Numbered from the stretch's first letter, positions 9,603 to 22,290 are shown. The stretch: 64,000 nucleotides of DNA from Perognathus longimembris pacificus (GCF_023159225.1 NC_063188.1:30377626-30441625), one strand, 5' to 3'. Made by a program: numbers and translations. Notes: generated by a model from the sequence alone, not told the origin.

Positions 9603-10188
9603 AAAGGTTTACTTTTTTAATTAATCTTTTTACTTAATAAGGAAGTTCATATTTGTAGATTACCAGGAATAATTTAAGCTACAATATTTAAAGTAAACAA
9701 CCCAGTTTACCAGTTTACTTTAAAAGGAGTTTATCTTAGGTCTATTTAACTTTGTCTGGAGATGTTGTTTGCTAATCTCCTCAGAAAAAGACAGTATCTG
9801 CTTAATGTTCAAAGAGGGTTCCAGGAAAACCTAGCAGAAGGCTCAGAAATTGATCTGTCTTACCATCCTTTGGTTAAAACTTGCTTTGCATGCAATGGTA
9901 TATCTCATCTTCATAAGGTTCAAGGACGTATTTTTATTAGAATATTCAGAGCTTTACAAAGTCAATCCTCTGGATCAAAGTATATTTGCTTTGTTTTTAG
10001 GAATTAGGATATTTAAACAATAAAGCAGTATATGTGGTTCAAAATGAGAATCTATTTCATCTGGATTTCTCATTACCAGGTATTTGAGTGTTAGGCACTG
10101 GGCATATACCTATCAATAGCTCAGAAATCAAGTACTGAATGATAAGGTAAATATGGGAGTCACTTCTAATATTGTTACCCAGAACTCT

Positions 10189-10190
<2 letters not shown>
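9603..10190. other. Unrecognised DNA
   Basis: Nothing recognised. The 81-codon plus frame at 9762-10007 has no recognisable domain. Confidence 0.35.

Positions 10191-10231
<41 letters not shown>
10191..10231. repeat. (CA)n microsatellite
   Basis: About 20 CA units. Confidence 0.95.
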
Positions 10232-10233
<2 letters not shown>

Positions 10234-10704
10234 ATATTCTACAAGTAAAAGAGAATAGTGAAAAATAATCAAGACACCTGATATAAAACATGGTCAGATC
10301 TAGATCTGACTATTTGAATTTATTTACTCTAAACACCATTAGGTTGTAAACATTGAAAAATTCTCTTAGCAATTTATATTTCAAATGGCCTGATGGGCAT
10401 AATTATCTCTTGCAGGACATAAACAAGACCCATACTCAAATAAACAGGGTCTTTTATCTTTGTATACCTCGCCACTATAGAATGAATGAAGAGGATGAGA
10501 GTAGAACAAAAGAAAGGGAAAGAATGATAAGAGAGAAAGGGATTGAAAAGACGGAAATTTGATGTTTTTCAAAACTCAAGAAACAGAGATTTAACAGTAT
10601 TTTTTTAAAGAAACAAAACAGTCTTACATTTAAACAGTAGGCAAAAATGGACAGAATTTAATTTCTATTTAAAGTTCTGCAGTGCAAGCACTCTTTAAAG
10701 ACTT
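10232..10704. other. Unrecognised DNA
   Basis: Purine-rich around 10495-10550; the charged open frame there is a composition effect. No repeat family recognised. Confidence 0.35.
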
Positions 10705-10862
10705 CCTTTTTCTCACTTAAGGAGCATCCCTAAATTAAGCTGTGTAGGTGAAAGTAGTCTTTTGAGAATTAAATGAATTGTTATATGTAAAACCCTTAAA
10801 ATAGAATCAAGCACTCAGTAAGTACTCAAGCTATGGAAGCCATTATTTGTTATAACAATCAC
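10705..10862 (+). repeat. MIR fragment
   Basis: 'gagaattaaatgaattgtta', 'gcactcagtaagtactcaag' and 'ccattatttgttataacaat' match the MIR 3' half in order. Confidence 0.65.
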
Positions 10863-11882
10863 AATCATCATGCTTTTGCCAATATAAACATTGTTAAGAA
10901 AAACATCCTCTCTTGTTTTTAACATTTCATCACAAAACACTTTAAATGTCATGCTTTTGCTCCTAACTGCACATATAAATAGGATCATCTCTTAAAAGCT
11001 GACTTGTGAACTAAATAAAAAGAACATTCAAGTCTAATCTTCCTCCTCTGGGAGCTAAATGTTCACTATTATTGATAAAATCTGGACATATTCAGGAGCA
11101 ATTACATTTTTATTTTATGACTTTAATACATTATTTCATGAGTATGTGTTTTTTCTGGTTAGTATTGTCTTCTGAAAGATCTATATGTGTAGGACAAATG
11201 ATAAAGTGTATCTTCAAATAACTCTAATCAAACTTCCATATGCATATTGCACTATTCTGGACACTGCCCACACAGTACACAAGGCAACTTTTTCCCATGA
11301 ACACACAAAACAGTGACACGCTCAGACATAAGTGATTCACAGACTAGGTTTCTATAACACCCCCAGACAGAACAGCTATTGTAGTCAGTGTTGATTCTAC
11401 TCCCATGCAGTTATACTTAAACATAAGACAAACCAACCTCTCCATAAAAGTTCTGTTTTCTAAATTTCAAGCCTTATCTTGGTTTTTGTGAGTATATGGG
11501 GAAAAAGTTGGATGCAGCTTATGTGAGGAGAATTAATATTTCTCCCTATTGAAGAAACTATAGAAGGACATGCCTCTGTTTCTCAAGAGTCAGCATTGGG
11601 TAGACTGGAATGATTTCTGTTACTCAAGAAAGTAAGTATTTAAAATTGGAAATTAGGGTACTTTTCTAGTCAAGGTTCTCCTGAAAAAAAAAAACAATAA
11701 CATACCAAGGGAAAACAATTACACAATATTACCGTGGATTGAGATGTCCAGATTAAAAAGAGTATTCGTGGCATAGTTTCAATCCTAGGCTGAAGATCTA
11801 AGAACTAAGAGGATCGACAGTATAAGTTCTGGTCAGAATCTGAGTCCAAAGGCAGAAAATTGATGTCCTATTTAAAAGATAA
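10863..11882. other. Unrecognised DNA
   Basis: About 1 kb in which nothing is recognised. Confidence 0.4.
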
Positions 11883-12130
11883 TCAAACTGGGCATCAGTG
11901 ACTCATGCTTTAATCTTAGCCATTTTTAAAGCTGAGATCTGAGGATCCCTGTTCAAAGATAGCTCAAGCAGAAAAAGTCCATCAGATTCTTAATTCCAAT
12001 TAACCACCAAAGGGCTAGCTGTGGCTCACGTGGTTGATTGCTAACCTTAAGTGAAAAAGCTAAGGGAGAGCATGAAGGCCATGAGGTATGAATTTGAGTT
12101 AAAGCTTCAATACAGACACACAAAAAGATA
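11883..12130 (+). mobile_element. B4-type SINE
   Basis: B1-like left part ('ctgggcatcagtgactcatg', 'gctgagatctgaggatccct'), then ID-like right part ('gctagctgtggctcacgtgg'). Old and diverged. Confidence 0.7.
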
Positions 12131-12179
12131 ATAAGGCAAAGATAAGTAAACTAAGAAAAGCAAGTGAAGAGATGGATTG

Positions 12180-12298
12180 GGAGAGATGGGTGTCTTAAGG
12201 GGTAACGTTGATCAAGACACATTGTATTCATAAACTGCTTTGTTGAATGGCAACTCCTTTGTACCACTACATAAAAATAATAAAATATTTCTTATTCA
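12180..12298 (+). mobile_element. Old L1-type 3' end
   Basis: Ends 'aactcctttgtaccactaca' followed by an A/T-rich tail. The same family occurs reversed at 60345-60425. No coding capacity. Confidence 0.45.
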
Positions 12299-13867
12299 AC
12301 CTTTACTTGACAGTCTCTTTTACTTAGTTTATGAATTCTAGTGTTAGTCTCATCCAGAAACATCCCTACAGGTGTATCCAGAATAGTGTTTACATATCTG
12401 GGTAGTTCATGACCCATGCAAACCAATGTATATAAATTTAACCATTACAGAAACTCATGTGTCCTTGGTTTGGCTCTAAGTGTTGATCAAGATAAATGGT
12501 TAGATGGGAGAAGAAGCTGTCCACATCTTCCATCTTGGCCCCCATTCTTCTCCTATGAAATCTTTATTCATTGGCATCAGTAAAGCCGCAAATTCATTAC
12601 TGCACAGAACTTCCTATTTCCCCAGCAAGCATCCTCAATGAGATTATTTGATGTTAGTAAGGTGAAAAGGGTAAGACTACTTCCTTATCTTACTTTTACT
12701 AATCTCATCCACTGGCTGGAGCATTCAAGGTTGGTGAATACTCAACTTCCATTTTTCTCCCCATTCACTTGGTAATATTGGGCTCTAATCAATGGCTTAA
12801 CCACAAAAGGCAATTCAGTGTAGAAAGGATGCTTCTAAGACATTGAAACGAGGCCGAAATCCAGCTACAGACCAGAAGGCAGAATTATTTTGAAAGGATA
12901 GATAATAACAGGACAGCTATTTTGATTTAAAAAAAGAAACATAGAAATACATTGAAGAACATGACTCCACATTTTCTCCTTCTTTCCTTCCTCAATATCA
13001 GGATTCATTCTCCAAATGGCCTGACTCTTCTAGGAACTATAAGAATGATAGGGTGTATGAGACACTGCATTCAAAATAGGCATTCTTTTAACAGATGGTG
13101 CAGAATTGAGAATTGAAAGGAGAAAGCAATTGTTAGGCAACATTTCTAACCACAAAAATAGGTTGCAGGGGCTTAGGGAGGAAATTTTGTTTTGATTCAA
13201 TGCAGCAAATTACCTGGATGGCTTACACTATTTGACAATCTAAGAATATAAAATTATCCACTGAAAATCTGGCTACCTAAGCTGCTTTGCCCAACCGCAC
13301 ATTATTTGCTCAACAAATTTTCTGCTCTCAAGTCTCTAAGAGAAAATTCTAAAATGCTCTTTTCACCACTTCAGAAAAATAGGTGTTTTAAAAAGAAATT
13401 CTAGAAATAATTCACAAGATGAAACACTATTTCTCTGGACTTGATTTCTCTTGAAAATAGTTATAACGGTCTATAGCAAACAATATTTTTGTTTATATTG
13501 ATTAAGTGTGAAAACCCACCTAAAACACTGCCAATTATAGTATAACAAATATATATTCCTTTCATCCAAAAATCTTAAAGATTTGATGACACTTAAGTCC
13601 TTTGTTTTAGAGAGGGAAAAATATGGGCCAGATCTGTTTGCACGAAAAAGAATTGGCAAGAAATGTAAAATATGGAATGCCCAGTTCTGCAAGGCCAACT
13701 TTCATGGTTAGAGGGAACCAGTCCTTCCTGTTCTCAAAAGAATTAACTTGAAGCCAATAAGACCCTCAAATATTATTGTCATAGCCAAGAAATAATTATC
13801 ACTAGTCATGGGGAAGAGTCCAAATTGACTTCTGGAACAGTTCCACTCAATTTTGGACAATGAATAG
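12299..13867. other. Unrecognised DNA
   Basis: About 1.6 kb in which nothing is recognised. The minus open frame at 13471-13698 has no domain. Confidence 0.4.
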
Positions 13868-14085
13868 ACAGAAGCATAGTGGAAGGAACATGAGCTCTGG
13901 CATCAAACCTGGGCTCAATTTCTTGCTCAACCATTTACTTGCTGTGGTGTGCTGAGCATATTGGTAAACATTTCTGAGTTTCATTTTCCTCATTTAAGAC
14001 AGGATAATGTTACTTATTGCCAAAGGTTGTTTTGATGAACAAACTAAATAAAGCACCTAATGAGACTGTTCTAATCCCTGATACC
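13868..14085 (+). repeat. MIR element, nearly complete
   Basis: MIR order preserved: 'agcatagtggaaggaacatg', 'gctctggcatcaaacctggg', 'accatttacttgctgtggtg', 'tgagtttcattttcctcatt', 'aaataaagcacctaatgaga'. The best MIR of the window. Confidence 0.9.
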
Positions 14086-14099
14086 ATATCATATCCGAA

Positions 14100-14404
14100 A
14101 TATATAATAGCTTAAAAATAAAGGAGTATGATACAACATGGGTGAATATTGCAAACACAATGCTAAGTAAAAGGTGTTAGTTAAAAAATTATACATGCAG
14201 TAGATGTACATGTAGTACATATACATGTAGTATTCCATTTATGTGAGATGTCTATAATAGGTGAACCATGAAAATATAAAGCTCTAGAGATAGTGGCTTT
14301 TATGGATGGGGAGAGGGGTGGAATGAGGAATTCCTATTAATTGTATAAGTTTCTTTGAGGAATCTTTTAAATTCTGTGTTTATGCCATTTAAACTTAAAG
14401 TAAC
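14100..14404 (+). mobile_element. Old L1 (L1M-type) 3' fragment
   Basis: Follows the order of ancient mammalian L1 ends: 'gtgaatattgcaaacacaat', 'gctaagtaaaaggtgttagt', 'tattccatttatgtgagatg', 'ggatggggagaggggtggaa'. Too diverged for subfamily. Confidence 0.6.
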
Positions 14405-14430
14405 TATATACATATACATATATGTATGTG

Positions 14431-14461
<31 letters not shown>
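14405..14461. repeat. (TA/TG)n simple repeat
   Basis: Mixed TATA, TATG and CATA dinucleotide runs; a related shorter run lies at 14630-14665. Confidence 0.8.
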
Positions 14462-15414
14462 TAGGTCTTAAGGAAGTTTTGTCATTTGTATACTATACTG
14501 TTTCTTGTTCTATCTTTTTCAAGGATTCCTTTTGGATCACTTGAACATTTAACAGAATTCTATTTCAAGTTTTATAAGTATTTGTTTTATAATTTATACT
14601 ATATATATAGTAATGGTTGATGTATACACACACTGACACACACATATATATGTACATACATATACTTATCTACTTTCTTCTTTCCATACTTTTGCTACCA
14701 CATTAAATGATGTTATGAATTTTATTGTAATTATCAAAAAACAATTACAATTTACAAACCATTTTTAAAATTATGCTTTCAAAGAAATAATTATAAAGTT
14801 TGTATTTACTTCCATTCTTACTCATTCTACTTTTGTTTTCTTCCTGAAGTTCTAGCATCTTTATTGTTATTTCATTTGTGTTTAGAGAATTTAGCAACAA
14901 ATCTTGTTTGTTTTTATCAACATTGTCTTTTCTTCTCCGTTTTTAGTGTTGAGGCTTAGACCTAGAGTTTCATGTATATTGAGCAGACACACTGACCCAA
15001 AACCACATCCACAGCCCGCAACTTCATGTTTGAAGGACACTTCAGTTACATATAAAATATGGTGCTGACATTTCTTTTCTGTGCCATTTTCTTCTGAATT
15101 CCATGATTTCTGATGAAAAATTCATTGATATTTGGTTACCTAATGGTAGTATATTGTTTTGCTTTGTTTTTATCTGTTTTTGCTCTGGCTTTTCCAAGTC
15201 TTGTTTAGGTCTAGTTTTCAGAAATTTATCATTAAATCATAATATAGGATTTTTTGCATTTATCTTACTTGGGGTCACATAGGTTCTTAAATCTGTACAT
15301 CTACTAATTTTGCCCCATTTCTGAAGTGTTTACCTTGATTTCATCAACTTATTTTTTCAGCATGACACGTTTTCCATGTCTTCCAAGACAGCCTATTATT
15401 GAGCCTGTCTGTTA
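14462..15414. other. Unrecognised T-rich DNA
   Basis: Very T-rich. Possibly an old reversed L1 or SINE remnant, but nothing definite. No gene. Confidence 0.35.
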
Positions 15415-15621
15415 TCTTTTTTTTTTTTTTGGCCAGTCCTGGGCCTTGCACTCAGGGCCTGAGCACTGTCCCTAGCTTCCTTTTTGCTCAAGGCTAGCAC
15501 TCTGCCACTTGATCCACAGCTCCACTTCTGGCCGTTTTCTGTATATGTGATGCTGGGGAATCAAACCCAGGGCCTCACGTATACGAGGCAAGCTCTCTCG
15601 CCACTAGGCCATATCCCCAGC
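15415..15621 (-). mobile_element. ID-dimer SINE with target duplication
   Basis: Reversed dimer: T-tail, 'ggccagtcctgggccttgca', 'gcactgtccctagcttc', 'aaggctagcactctgccact', 'tgatgctggggaatcaaacc', 'ccatatccccag'. An 11-base direct repeat 'cctgtctgtta' flanks it at 15404-15414 and 15622-15632, so this is an autonomous-end insertion and relatively young. Confidence 0.94.
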
Positions 15622-15756
15622 CCTGTCTGTTAATCTTTTAAAATTTTTTGAGTTAATATATTTGCCAGTTCCCTGATAGAAATTTCATAATATTTTACAT
15701 TCTTCATATTTTTCATTTATCTGCTATTTTCTTCATTTTTTATAAGAGTGTGTGTT

Positions 15757-15978
15757 GCACTGTGCTAGTCTCCCATGCCTGCAATCCTAGCTACTCAGGA
15801 GGCTGAGAACATTTATGGTTCAAATCCAGTTCAGGCAGGAAAGTCCATGAGACTGTTATCTCCAACTAAGCACCAAAAGAGCTAGAAATGGAGTTGTAGC
15901 TCAAGTGGTAGAGCACTAGACTTGAGAAAATAGCTCAGAATCAATGCTCAGGCCCTGAATTCAAGCCCAAGAACCAAC
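15757..15978 (+). mobile_element. B4-type SINE
   Basis: B1 half 'tagctactcaggaggctgag', then ID half 'gttgtagctcaagtggtaga' and 'caggccctgaattcaagccc'. It runs straight into the CA tract at its 3' end. Confidence 0.9.
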
Positions 15979-16000
15979 ACACATATGCGCGCGCGCACAC

Positions 16001-16046
<46 letters not shown>
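15979..16046. repeat. (CG)n/(CA)n tract at a SINE 3' end
   Basis: Alternating purine-pyrimidine run, 'gcgcgcgcgcacac' then CA units, where the A-tail of the preceding SINE would be expected. Such tracts can adopt Z-DNA (established for CG/CA alternation). Confidence 0.9.
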
Positions 16047-16048
<2 letters not shown>

Positions 16049-16052
16049 GAGT

Positions 16053-16320
16053 GTTAGCCAGGCATGATGGCTCACATCTGTAACTTATTACTTGAGAAGT
16101 TGAGATCAGAAGAATTAAGAGTCTGGGGTCATCTCTGTCATACAAGCCAAGTTAGAAAGTTTAAATAGTGAAACTATGGTTCAGACAAGCCCAGGCAAAA
16201 AGCAAGATTCGATTTCTAAATTATTGAGAGCAAAAGGGCTGGAAATGTGACTGAAGTGGTAGCGTGTCTGCCTAGAAAGCTGAAAGCCCTGAATTCCAAC
16301 CCAAATGGCACAAAAGTGGT
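16053..16320 (+). mobile_element. B4-type SINE
   Basis: B1-like 'gccaggcatgatggctcaca', then ID-like 'ggctggaaatgtgactgaag' and 'ctgcctagaaagctgaaagc'. Tandem neighbour of the SINE at 15757 but more diverged. Confidence 0.8.
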
Positions 16321-17874
16321 TTGCTATTGTCTATTGAAACTTTCTTCTCATTGCTACTTTTAAGTCCTTTTCAAATAATCGGTGTCATCTCATTATTTAT
16401 TACTGTTGAGATATTCTTATCCAAATTGCAATTTTCTTGATAAAAATGATTTTCAATTGTATACTAGGATACTTGAGCTGTGAGATTCTTGACTCTATTA
16501 TTTGTGGCAAATAATGTCCATATTTAAAGGTACTGTTTAGCTATGAGTGGGTATGGATATTTAGCTTCTACTATCACCTTGGTGAAAGTGAAGACTAAAT
16601 CCTTCCACACCTTGTAAATGGCAAGATGGAAGCACCACTGCCTCCTTAGTCCTACTGAAACTTCTACAGCTAATTTGAGATGTCATCTTAAACCAAATGG
16701 ATATGTGACCTCAGCATTCCCTGTGTCCTCATTCAGAATATGGATGAGAGCCCTGTCTTACGACCTTGCACAGCCATGTTTTCTCTCACTACTGCTGTGC
16801 AAATTGGAGTATCAACTCCCCTTTGGGCTAAACTGACATCATGAAGGAGAAAATAGAATGCCAGCTTGCCCAACCTACATGTCATCTTCAATCTCATTGT
16901 GTAGGGGTGGAGATTCAACTCTTCACTGGGCCCTGTTTCCATGAGGTGAGGGTTGTAATTCCTATGAGCTGTCATGCTCTTTTTGTCCCACCTTGTTCAT
17001 GTTAGGCAGAGGTAGAGGCACATTTCCTTCTGGACCCACTGACACTACCCTGACATAAACTTGAAGTGTCACAGGCATTTATCAGATAAGGGGATGAAAA
17101 ATCATCTACACTACTCAGCATTTCAAATATCATCCCAGAGAAAGAAACATCACATCCCCTACTTCTGCATAGAAGAGTACAACAGCATTGAGCAGAGGAA
17201 AGAGAAGATAAAAAAACCTGTTCTTCTTGTCAGCATTACCAAGGTAGAGAGCTCAGAGGAACATCATTTTATTTAACTTTTGGGGTAGTAGATTCAAAGG
17301 GTTGTTTTCCAGAATCAGAGTACAGTTATCACCTTATGCAAAAGGAGATATTATGGAATATCAGTTTCTGCTTGGCTTCTCTGAAACTGTGAGAGACAGG
17401 GAAATAAAATTTCCATTGGTACTTAGCTGGGGTAAGGTAGGCCTTGCCAAACAGATATTTTTATATTAAATCACACTTCCCTAGTACTTTAGCTAAGGGG
17501 AACAGGCAGTTTAGGATTTTTTTTAAGTATGTGTCTATTGGTTTCAGTTTGGATGCTGCAGCAGCACTGTATGTTGGTAATATAGGGGATAAAAATGAAA
17601 GCAAAGTGACAACTGTGCTGTTTCTCAAGTCCCTAGGTCTGAACAACAGTCTTCTTTCTTCGTCTCACAGTCTCTCTATGATTGTTAAGCCTAGCATTGT
17701 TTATATTAGTAACAAGAAGACTATGAGAAGAGTAAGGCTTATCCTGAAAAGGAACATTTCAGCACTCTTGGTAATATCAGTAAGAGTGAAAACATCCTAG
17801 TTGTCTTTCAAGGAGGGAATATAACAGCTGGTTTTAACATAGTTCTAAGATATAGTATATAAGAAATGAACTGG
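16321..17874. other. Unrecognised DNA
   Basis: No repeat or gene recognised in about 1.5 kb. Open frames at 16618-16836 and 17444-17800 have no domain and are overlapped by opposite-strand frames. Confidence 0.4.
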
Positions 17875-18068
17875 AAGTTGGGAATATGGCCTAGTGGTAA
17901 AGTGTCTGGCATACATGAAGCCCTGGGTTCTATTCCTCAGCACCACATATATAGAAAAGTCCAGAAATGGGGCTTTGGCTCAAGTGGTAGAGTGTTAGCC
18001 TTGAGCAAAAAGAAGCCAGAGACAGTGCTCAGGCTCTGAGTTCAAGCCCCAGGACTGGAAAAACAAAA
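17875..18068 (+). mobile_element. ID-dimer SINE with 14-bp target duplication
   Basis: Both monomers intact ('atggcctagtggtaaagtgt'; 'ggctcaagtggtagagtgtt'). Flanked by an identical 14-base direct repeat 'aagaaatgaactgg' at 17861-17874 and 18069-18082. The perfect duplication shows L1-type integration and limited age. Confidence 0.96.
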
Positions 18069-18082
18069 AAGAAATGAACTGG

Positions 18083-18427
18083 TGTGGTATATGTTGCCAT
18101 GGATGTAGCTATAAAAATACAATAAAAGTGAAAGTTACCATGATAAGTCATATATGGTGGTGTCTGTCATATAAATACAAGTCATCCACAGAACAATCAG
18201 GATCATTATTTTTGATGATGTGCATGTAGAAGCATGAAATATATCATACTGCTTCTCTCTAATGTGGAGGAGAAATGAACGTGGGGTGGCAGTTGAAAGG
18301 AACTTTAACTTAACTGTATATTATACTGCATAAAATCAGAATAGAAGCCAATAAGAAAAATGCTAATAATTGCAGACAGAGAGAAATTGGTGTTATTCTT
18401 TGAACTTTTCTATACTTTTTAGTTTTT
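18083..18427. other. Unrecognised DNA
   Basis: Nothing recognised. Confidence 0.4.
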
Positions 18428-18769
18428 TATGGTATGGATCTTAGTTGTTCACCAAAGGTTTGATGGCCAGTATGAACCACCATTTGAACATTGTGGAACT
18501 TTTTGTTAGGTTATTGAGGATACATCCTCGAAAAGGATATGGGGATTCCTGGAGATTCCTCTCTTTGTTTCTGAGCTTCCATGAGCTGAGTATCTTTGCT
18601 CTCTAACATATGCTTTTCACCATGATGCTCTCCTCCATCACAGGTCCATAGGAATATGGCCAAGTGACCTTGACTGAAACCTCTTAAATCATGAGTCAAA
18701 ATAAATATTTCCTCTTTATAAACTGTTTATCTCAGGTACTTTGTCATAGTGATGGAAATCTAATACAAG
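18428..18769 (+). mobile_element. MaLR-type solo LTR
   Basis: Begins 'tatggtatggatcttagttg' and ends 'gatggaaatctaataca', with 'gactgaaacctcttaaatca', 'gtcaaaataaatatttcctc' (AATAAA at 18700) and 'ctcaggtactttgtcatagt' in the order of mammalian MaLR LTRs. An ancient non-coding LTR; no internal genes adjoin it. Confidence 0.7.
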
Positions 18770-18944
18770 TCCATATCATAATTTCATTTAAGTGTCTTAA
18801 TGGAAAGCAAAAGGTTCATTTATTTTGTTGTAAGAGACATATTAACAAAGTGAATTTTCAATTCACAGTAGAATACTTTTCATTTTTTTTCTGAAGATAC
18901 ATGACATAGCTTTTACACATCCTAAACTTATTGGGACTCAGTGT

Positions 18945-20640
18945 GATTTTTTTTTTACTTTTATTCATTTTTAAAGTCTATTTATTATTTTCGTAAAGAT
19001 GATATACAGAAGGGTTATAGTTACATAAATCAGATAAAGAGTACGTTTATTTTTGAACATTGTCACCCCTCCCCTCACTCTATCCCAGATTTTCCATCTG
19101 ATTCCTATGCACAAGTTGTACAGTTCATTTTCAACATAGTGTCCAGTGAGTATCAATGCTGCATTTGTTCACACTTTGTCCCACCATTTCTGTGCCCCTC
19201 CTGGCCTCCTAAGATAGACAAATGAACAAACAAGACAAACAGAAATGAAATAAAAAAACATGAACAAGTGGAAAATTTTTACTTCTATTTCCTAAAGTTC
19301 ACTTTGATAAATTTTTTATATGATTAGATGCACATAGCAATCATGACTTTGTGATCTTCGCCTAAGAAGAATATGCTCCTTTGGTCTCACTCTGAATGCA
19401 TAGGGACCTGTATAATCTATCATGTTCCAGTATACTTTTTCTTTTACAATCCAGTGTGTTTACTTGTAGATTTATAGATACATTCTAGTTACTACAAATG
19501 AGGGAAATAATGCAATTCATGTTTCTTTGGGCCTGGCTTATGGTAAGGGAGCCAAAACCACAGATTGGAACAAAGACAGCCTCTTCAACAAATGGTGCTA
19601 GGAAAACTGGCTAACCACATACAGAAAAATGAAGCTAGAGCCTTATCTATCACCCTTGACTAGAATAAATTGAAAATGGATCAAAGACCTCAGCATAAGA
19701 CCAGATAAATGAAAATATTATAGGAAGGCATAGGGTAAACATTAGGACCCTAGGCACAGGTTGAAATGTAAACTTTCAGATTCAGAATCACAACAACCCA
19801 AAGAAAGACTGGATAAATGGGATTGCATCAAACCAAAGTTTCTGCATGGCAATGGATATAACTAGCAAGAAAAAATAGAAATCCCACACAATGGAAGAAG
19901 AGTTTTTACCAGCTATACATGAGAAAAGGGTCTCATTTCTAAAATATACTTAGACCTCAAAAAACTAAATAGAGCCTCAAAGAAACAACAAAATAGAGCC
20001 TCAAAAATAGAGCTATCAAAAACAGAGCCTCAAAGAAACAACAATGCAATTGATAAGTGTGCTGATAAAGACTAAAAGAGAAACTTTTCAGAAGTAAGAA
20101 TGGCCAATAGACACATGAAGAAATGTTCAACATCTCTGGCCATAAAAGAAAGGCAAATCAAAACAACATTGAGATTTCACCTCACCCCAGTTAGAATGGC
20201 CATTATTAAGAAAATTAACAATAGAGGGTGATGGGGATATGCTCAGAAGGGAATGCTATTATACTGTTGGTGGGAATGTAAACTCATTTAACCACTCTGG
20301 AAAGCAGTATGGAGATTCTTCAAAAGAGTTCTCCTATGGTGCAGCAATTCTACTCCGGGAATTTATCCAATAGAGCACAAACCAGGACACACTAATGCTA
20401 CAAGCACAACCACATTCATTGCAATATTGTTTACCATAGCCAAGATATGGGACCAACTCAGATGCCCCTCAGTAGACAAATGGATGAAGAAAATGTGATA
20501 TGTATACGCAATGTAATTCTACTCTTCCATCAGAAAGAATGAATGTGTCCCATTTGTAAGGAAATGGAAAGACTTGGAAAAATGGTATTAAGTGAAGTAA
20601 GCCAGACTCAAAGAAACATATATCACTAGATATAGAATGA
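18945..20640 (-). mobile_element. Old L1 with inverted 5' segment
   Basis: Positions 18945-19540 are an old L1 3' UTR plus the end of ORF2 in minus orientation ('gatgatatacagaagggtta', then 'tgtttctttgggcctggctt'). From about 19541 the orientation is plus and reads the ORF2 C-terminal region from the 'aaagacagcctcttcaacaa' tract to 'gccagactcaaagaaacata'. The plus part is broken by stops and frameshifts and has a short internal tandem duplication of a 'gagcctcaaagaaacaacaa' unit at about 19973-20045. A twin-priming inversion fits; two independent insertions cannot be excluded. Confidence 0.72.
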
Positions 20641-20729
20641 ATAGCTCCTCATTTATTGACAAGGACTGTAGTAATTGCCTGTTCTCTATGCTAGAAACTA
20701 ATCATATACTGCTTTAGAGCTTTCTTTGT

Positions 20730-21030
20730 GCATACTGGAATTTGAATTTAGGGCCTCATAATTGCTACAGAGTTGTTTTGCCACTTGAGCAATGGATTCA
20801 TTCCTATCTTGCTGCATTTTTCAGATAGGGTCTTGCCTTTTTGTGCAGGGCTGGGCTTGAACTATGATCCTCCTATCTCTTTCCCCCATGTAGCTGGGAA
20901 TATGAGAGTGCATCACCATGCTCAGCTTGTTAAAATGTGTCACTAACATTTGCCAGACAAGCCTCAAACTGCAACTTGCCTGATCTCTGTCTTCCACGAC
21001 ATTAGGATTACAAATATGAGCCACTAAATC
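20730..21030 (-). mobile_element. B4-type SINE, old
   Basis: ID-derived 'tttgaatttagggcctcata' and 'gccacttgagcaatggattc', then B1-derived 'cagatagggtcttgcctttt', 'gggcttgaactatgatcctc' and 'aggattacaaatatgagcca'. Confidence 0.75.
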
Positions 21031-21680
21031 CGGTACATACATGCACTATTGTATAGACAGACACAGGTAATGTTTAATGTATTCAGAATGAAAACATTAT
21101 GAGAAATGTGAATCAAATATGAACCACTATTATAGTGGTGCTCAAAAAAAATTCCGATTAAGACTTTTCTAATTAGGCTGTAAAGACTTAGAAGAAAAAA
21201 ATCTGTTTCCCTCCCTTGTTTGATACTTACACTAGAGTAATACACAAGCTACTTTCTAGAGAAATTTCCAATTTGCAACTGGTAGCCATCTGTAACTGTG
21301 ATGGCTACAATATATTCCTGTGCACTTACCCTTCCAGACCCATTCAGCATCAAGGTCACCACACTGCTCTTCAGGTAAATGCTATTGCAAAAGTCTACTC
21401 CTTACATACTCTGCAAATTATAAGAGTACTTTATGCAGAAATTCACTCTGCATCACAGGCCACTCACTAATTGTCCTGTCCCAACTCCCTCAATAAACCA
21501 TCAGATTCTCCCTACCATGACTCTAATATGAATTTGTACATACTACAGATTACTCCTAATCAAGAGAAAAGGAGACTACGCTGGAATGTAGGATTGTTTA
21601 TTAAAAGCCATTTAATTGAGGACTCTTTGTGCAGCCTCTGAGAGATCATCCCTTACCTTGCCTTTTTTAGGAGGATGTAC
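21031..21680. other. Unrecognised DNA
   Basis: No gene or repeat recognised. The 84-codon plus frame at 21216-21470 has no domain. Confidence 0.35.
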
Positions 21681-22290
21681 CTGTCCTGGATTGGGAGTAT
21701 TAACATTGTCAAAATGGCAGTATTGCCAAAGGCTATCTCCAAATTCAACGCAATACCCATCAATATTCCAACACCATTCTTTAATGAAATAGAGGAAGCA
21801 AACCAGAAATTCATATGGAAAAACGTAAGACTCCAAATAGCAAAAACAATCCAAAGTAGAAAAAACAGTGCTGGAGGAATTTCAATACCAAACTTCAACC
21901 TGTATTACAAAGCAATGGTAATAAAAACAACTTGGTATTGGCACAATAACAGGCCTGAGAACCAATGGAACAGAACTGAAGACCCAGAAATGAACCCACA
22001 GAACTATGCCTACTTAATCCTTGATAAAGGAGCTAAAAAATAGGATGAAAGAAAGACAGCCTCTTCAGCAAATGGTGGTGGCAAAACTGGTTCAACACCA
22101 GCAACAAATTAAAACTAGATCCTTATATATCACACTGCACCAAAATTAATTCCAAATGGATCAAAGACTTCAAAGTAAAATCAGATACCCTGAAAACACT
22201 ACATGAAGAAGTAGGAGAAACACTTGGGCTCCTTGGCAAAGGATGAAACTTCCTTAACAAAGGCCCAGCAATGCAACAAATCAAAGAACG
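21681..22290 (+). mobile_element. Outer L1, left part (interrupted)
   Basis: ORF2 C-terminal half starting at the 'cctggattgggagtattaac' tract; open over 21675-22043, then broken by a TAG. It stops at 'caaatcaaagaacggttg' and resumes at 26881 with 'aatggttggacaaatgggac', the bases that follow in other copies. The inner L1 (22291-26880) therefore landed inside this one. Confidence 0.93.

Noticed and set aside
17444..17800. 118-codon plus-strand frame
   Set aside because: Overlapped by a comparable frame on the other strand, no domain, no splice or polyadenylation context.
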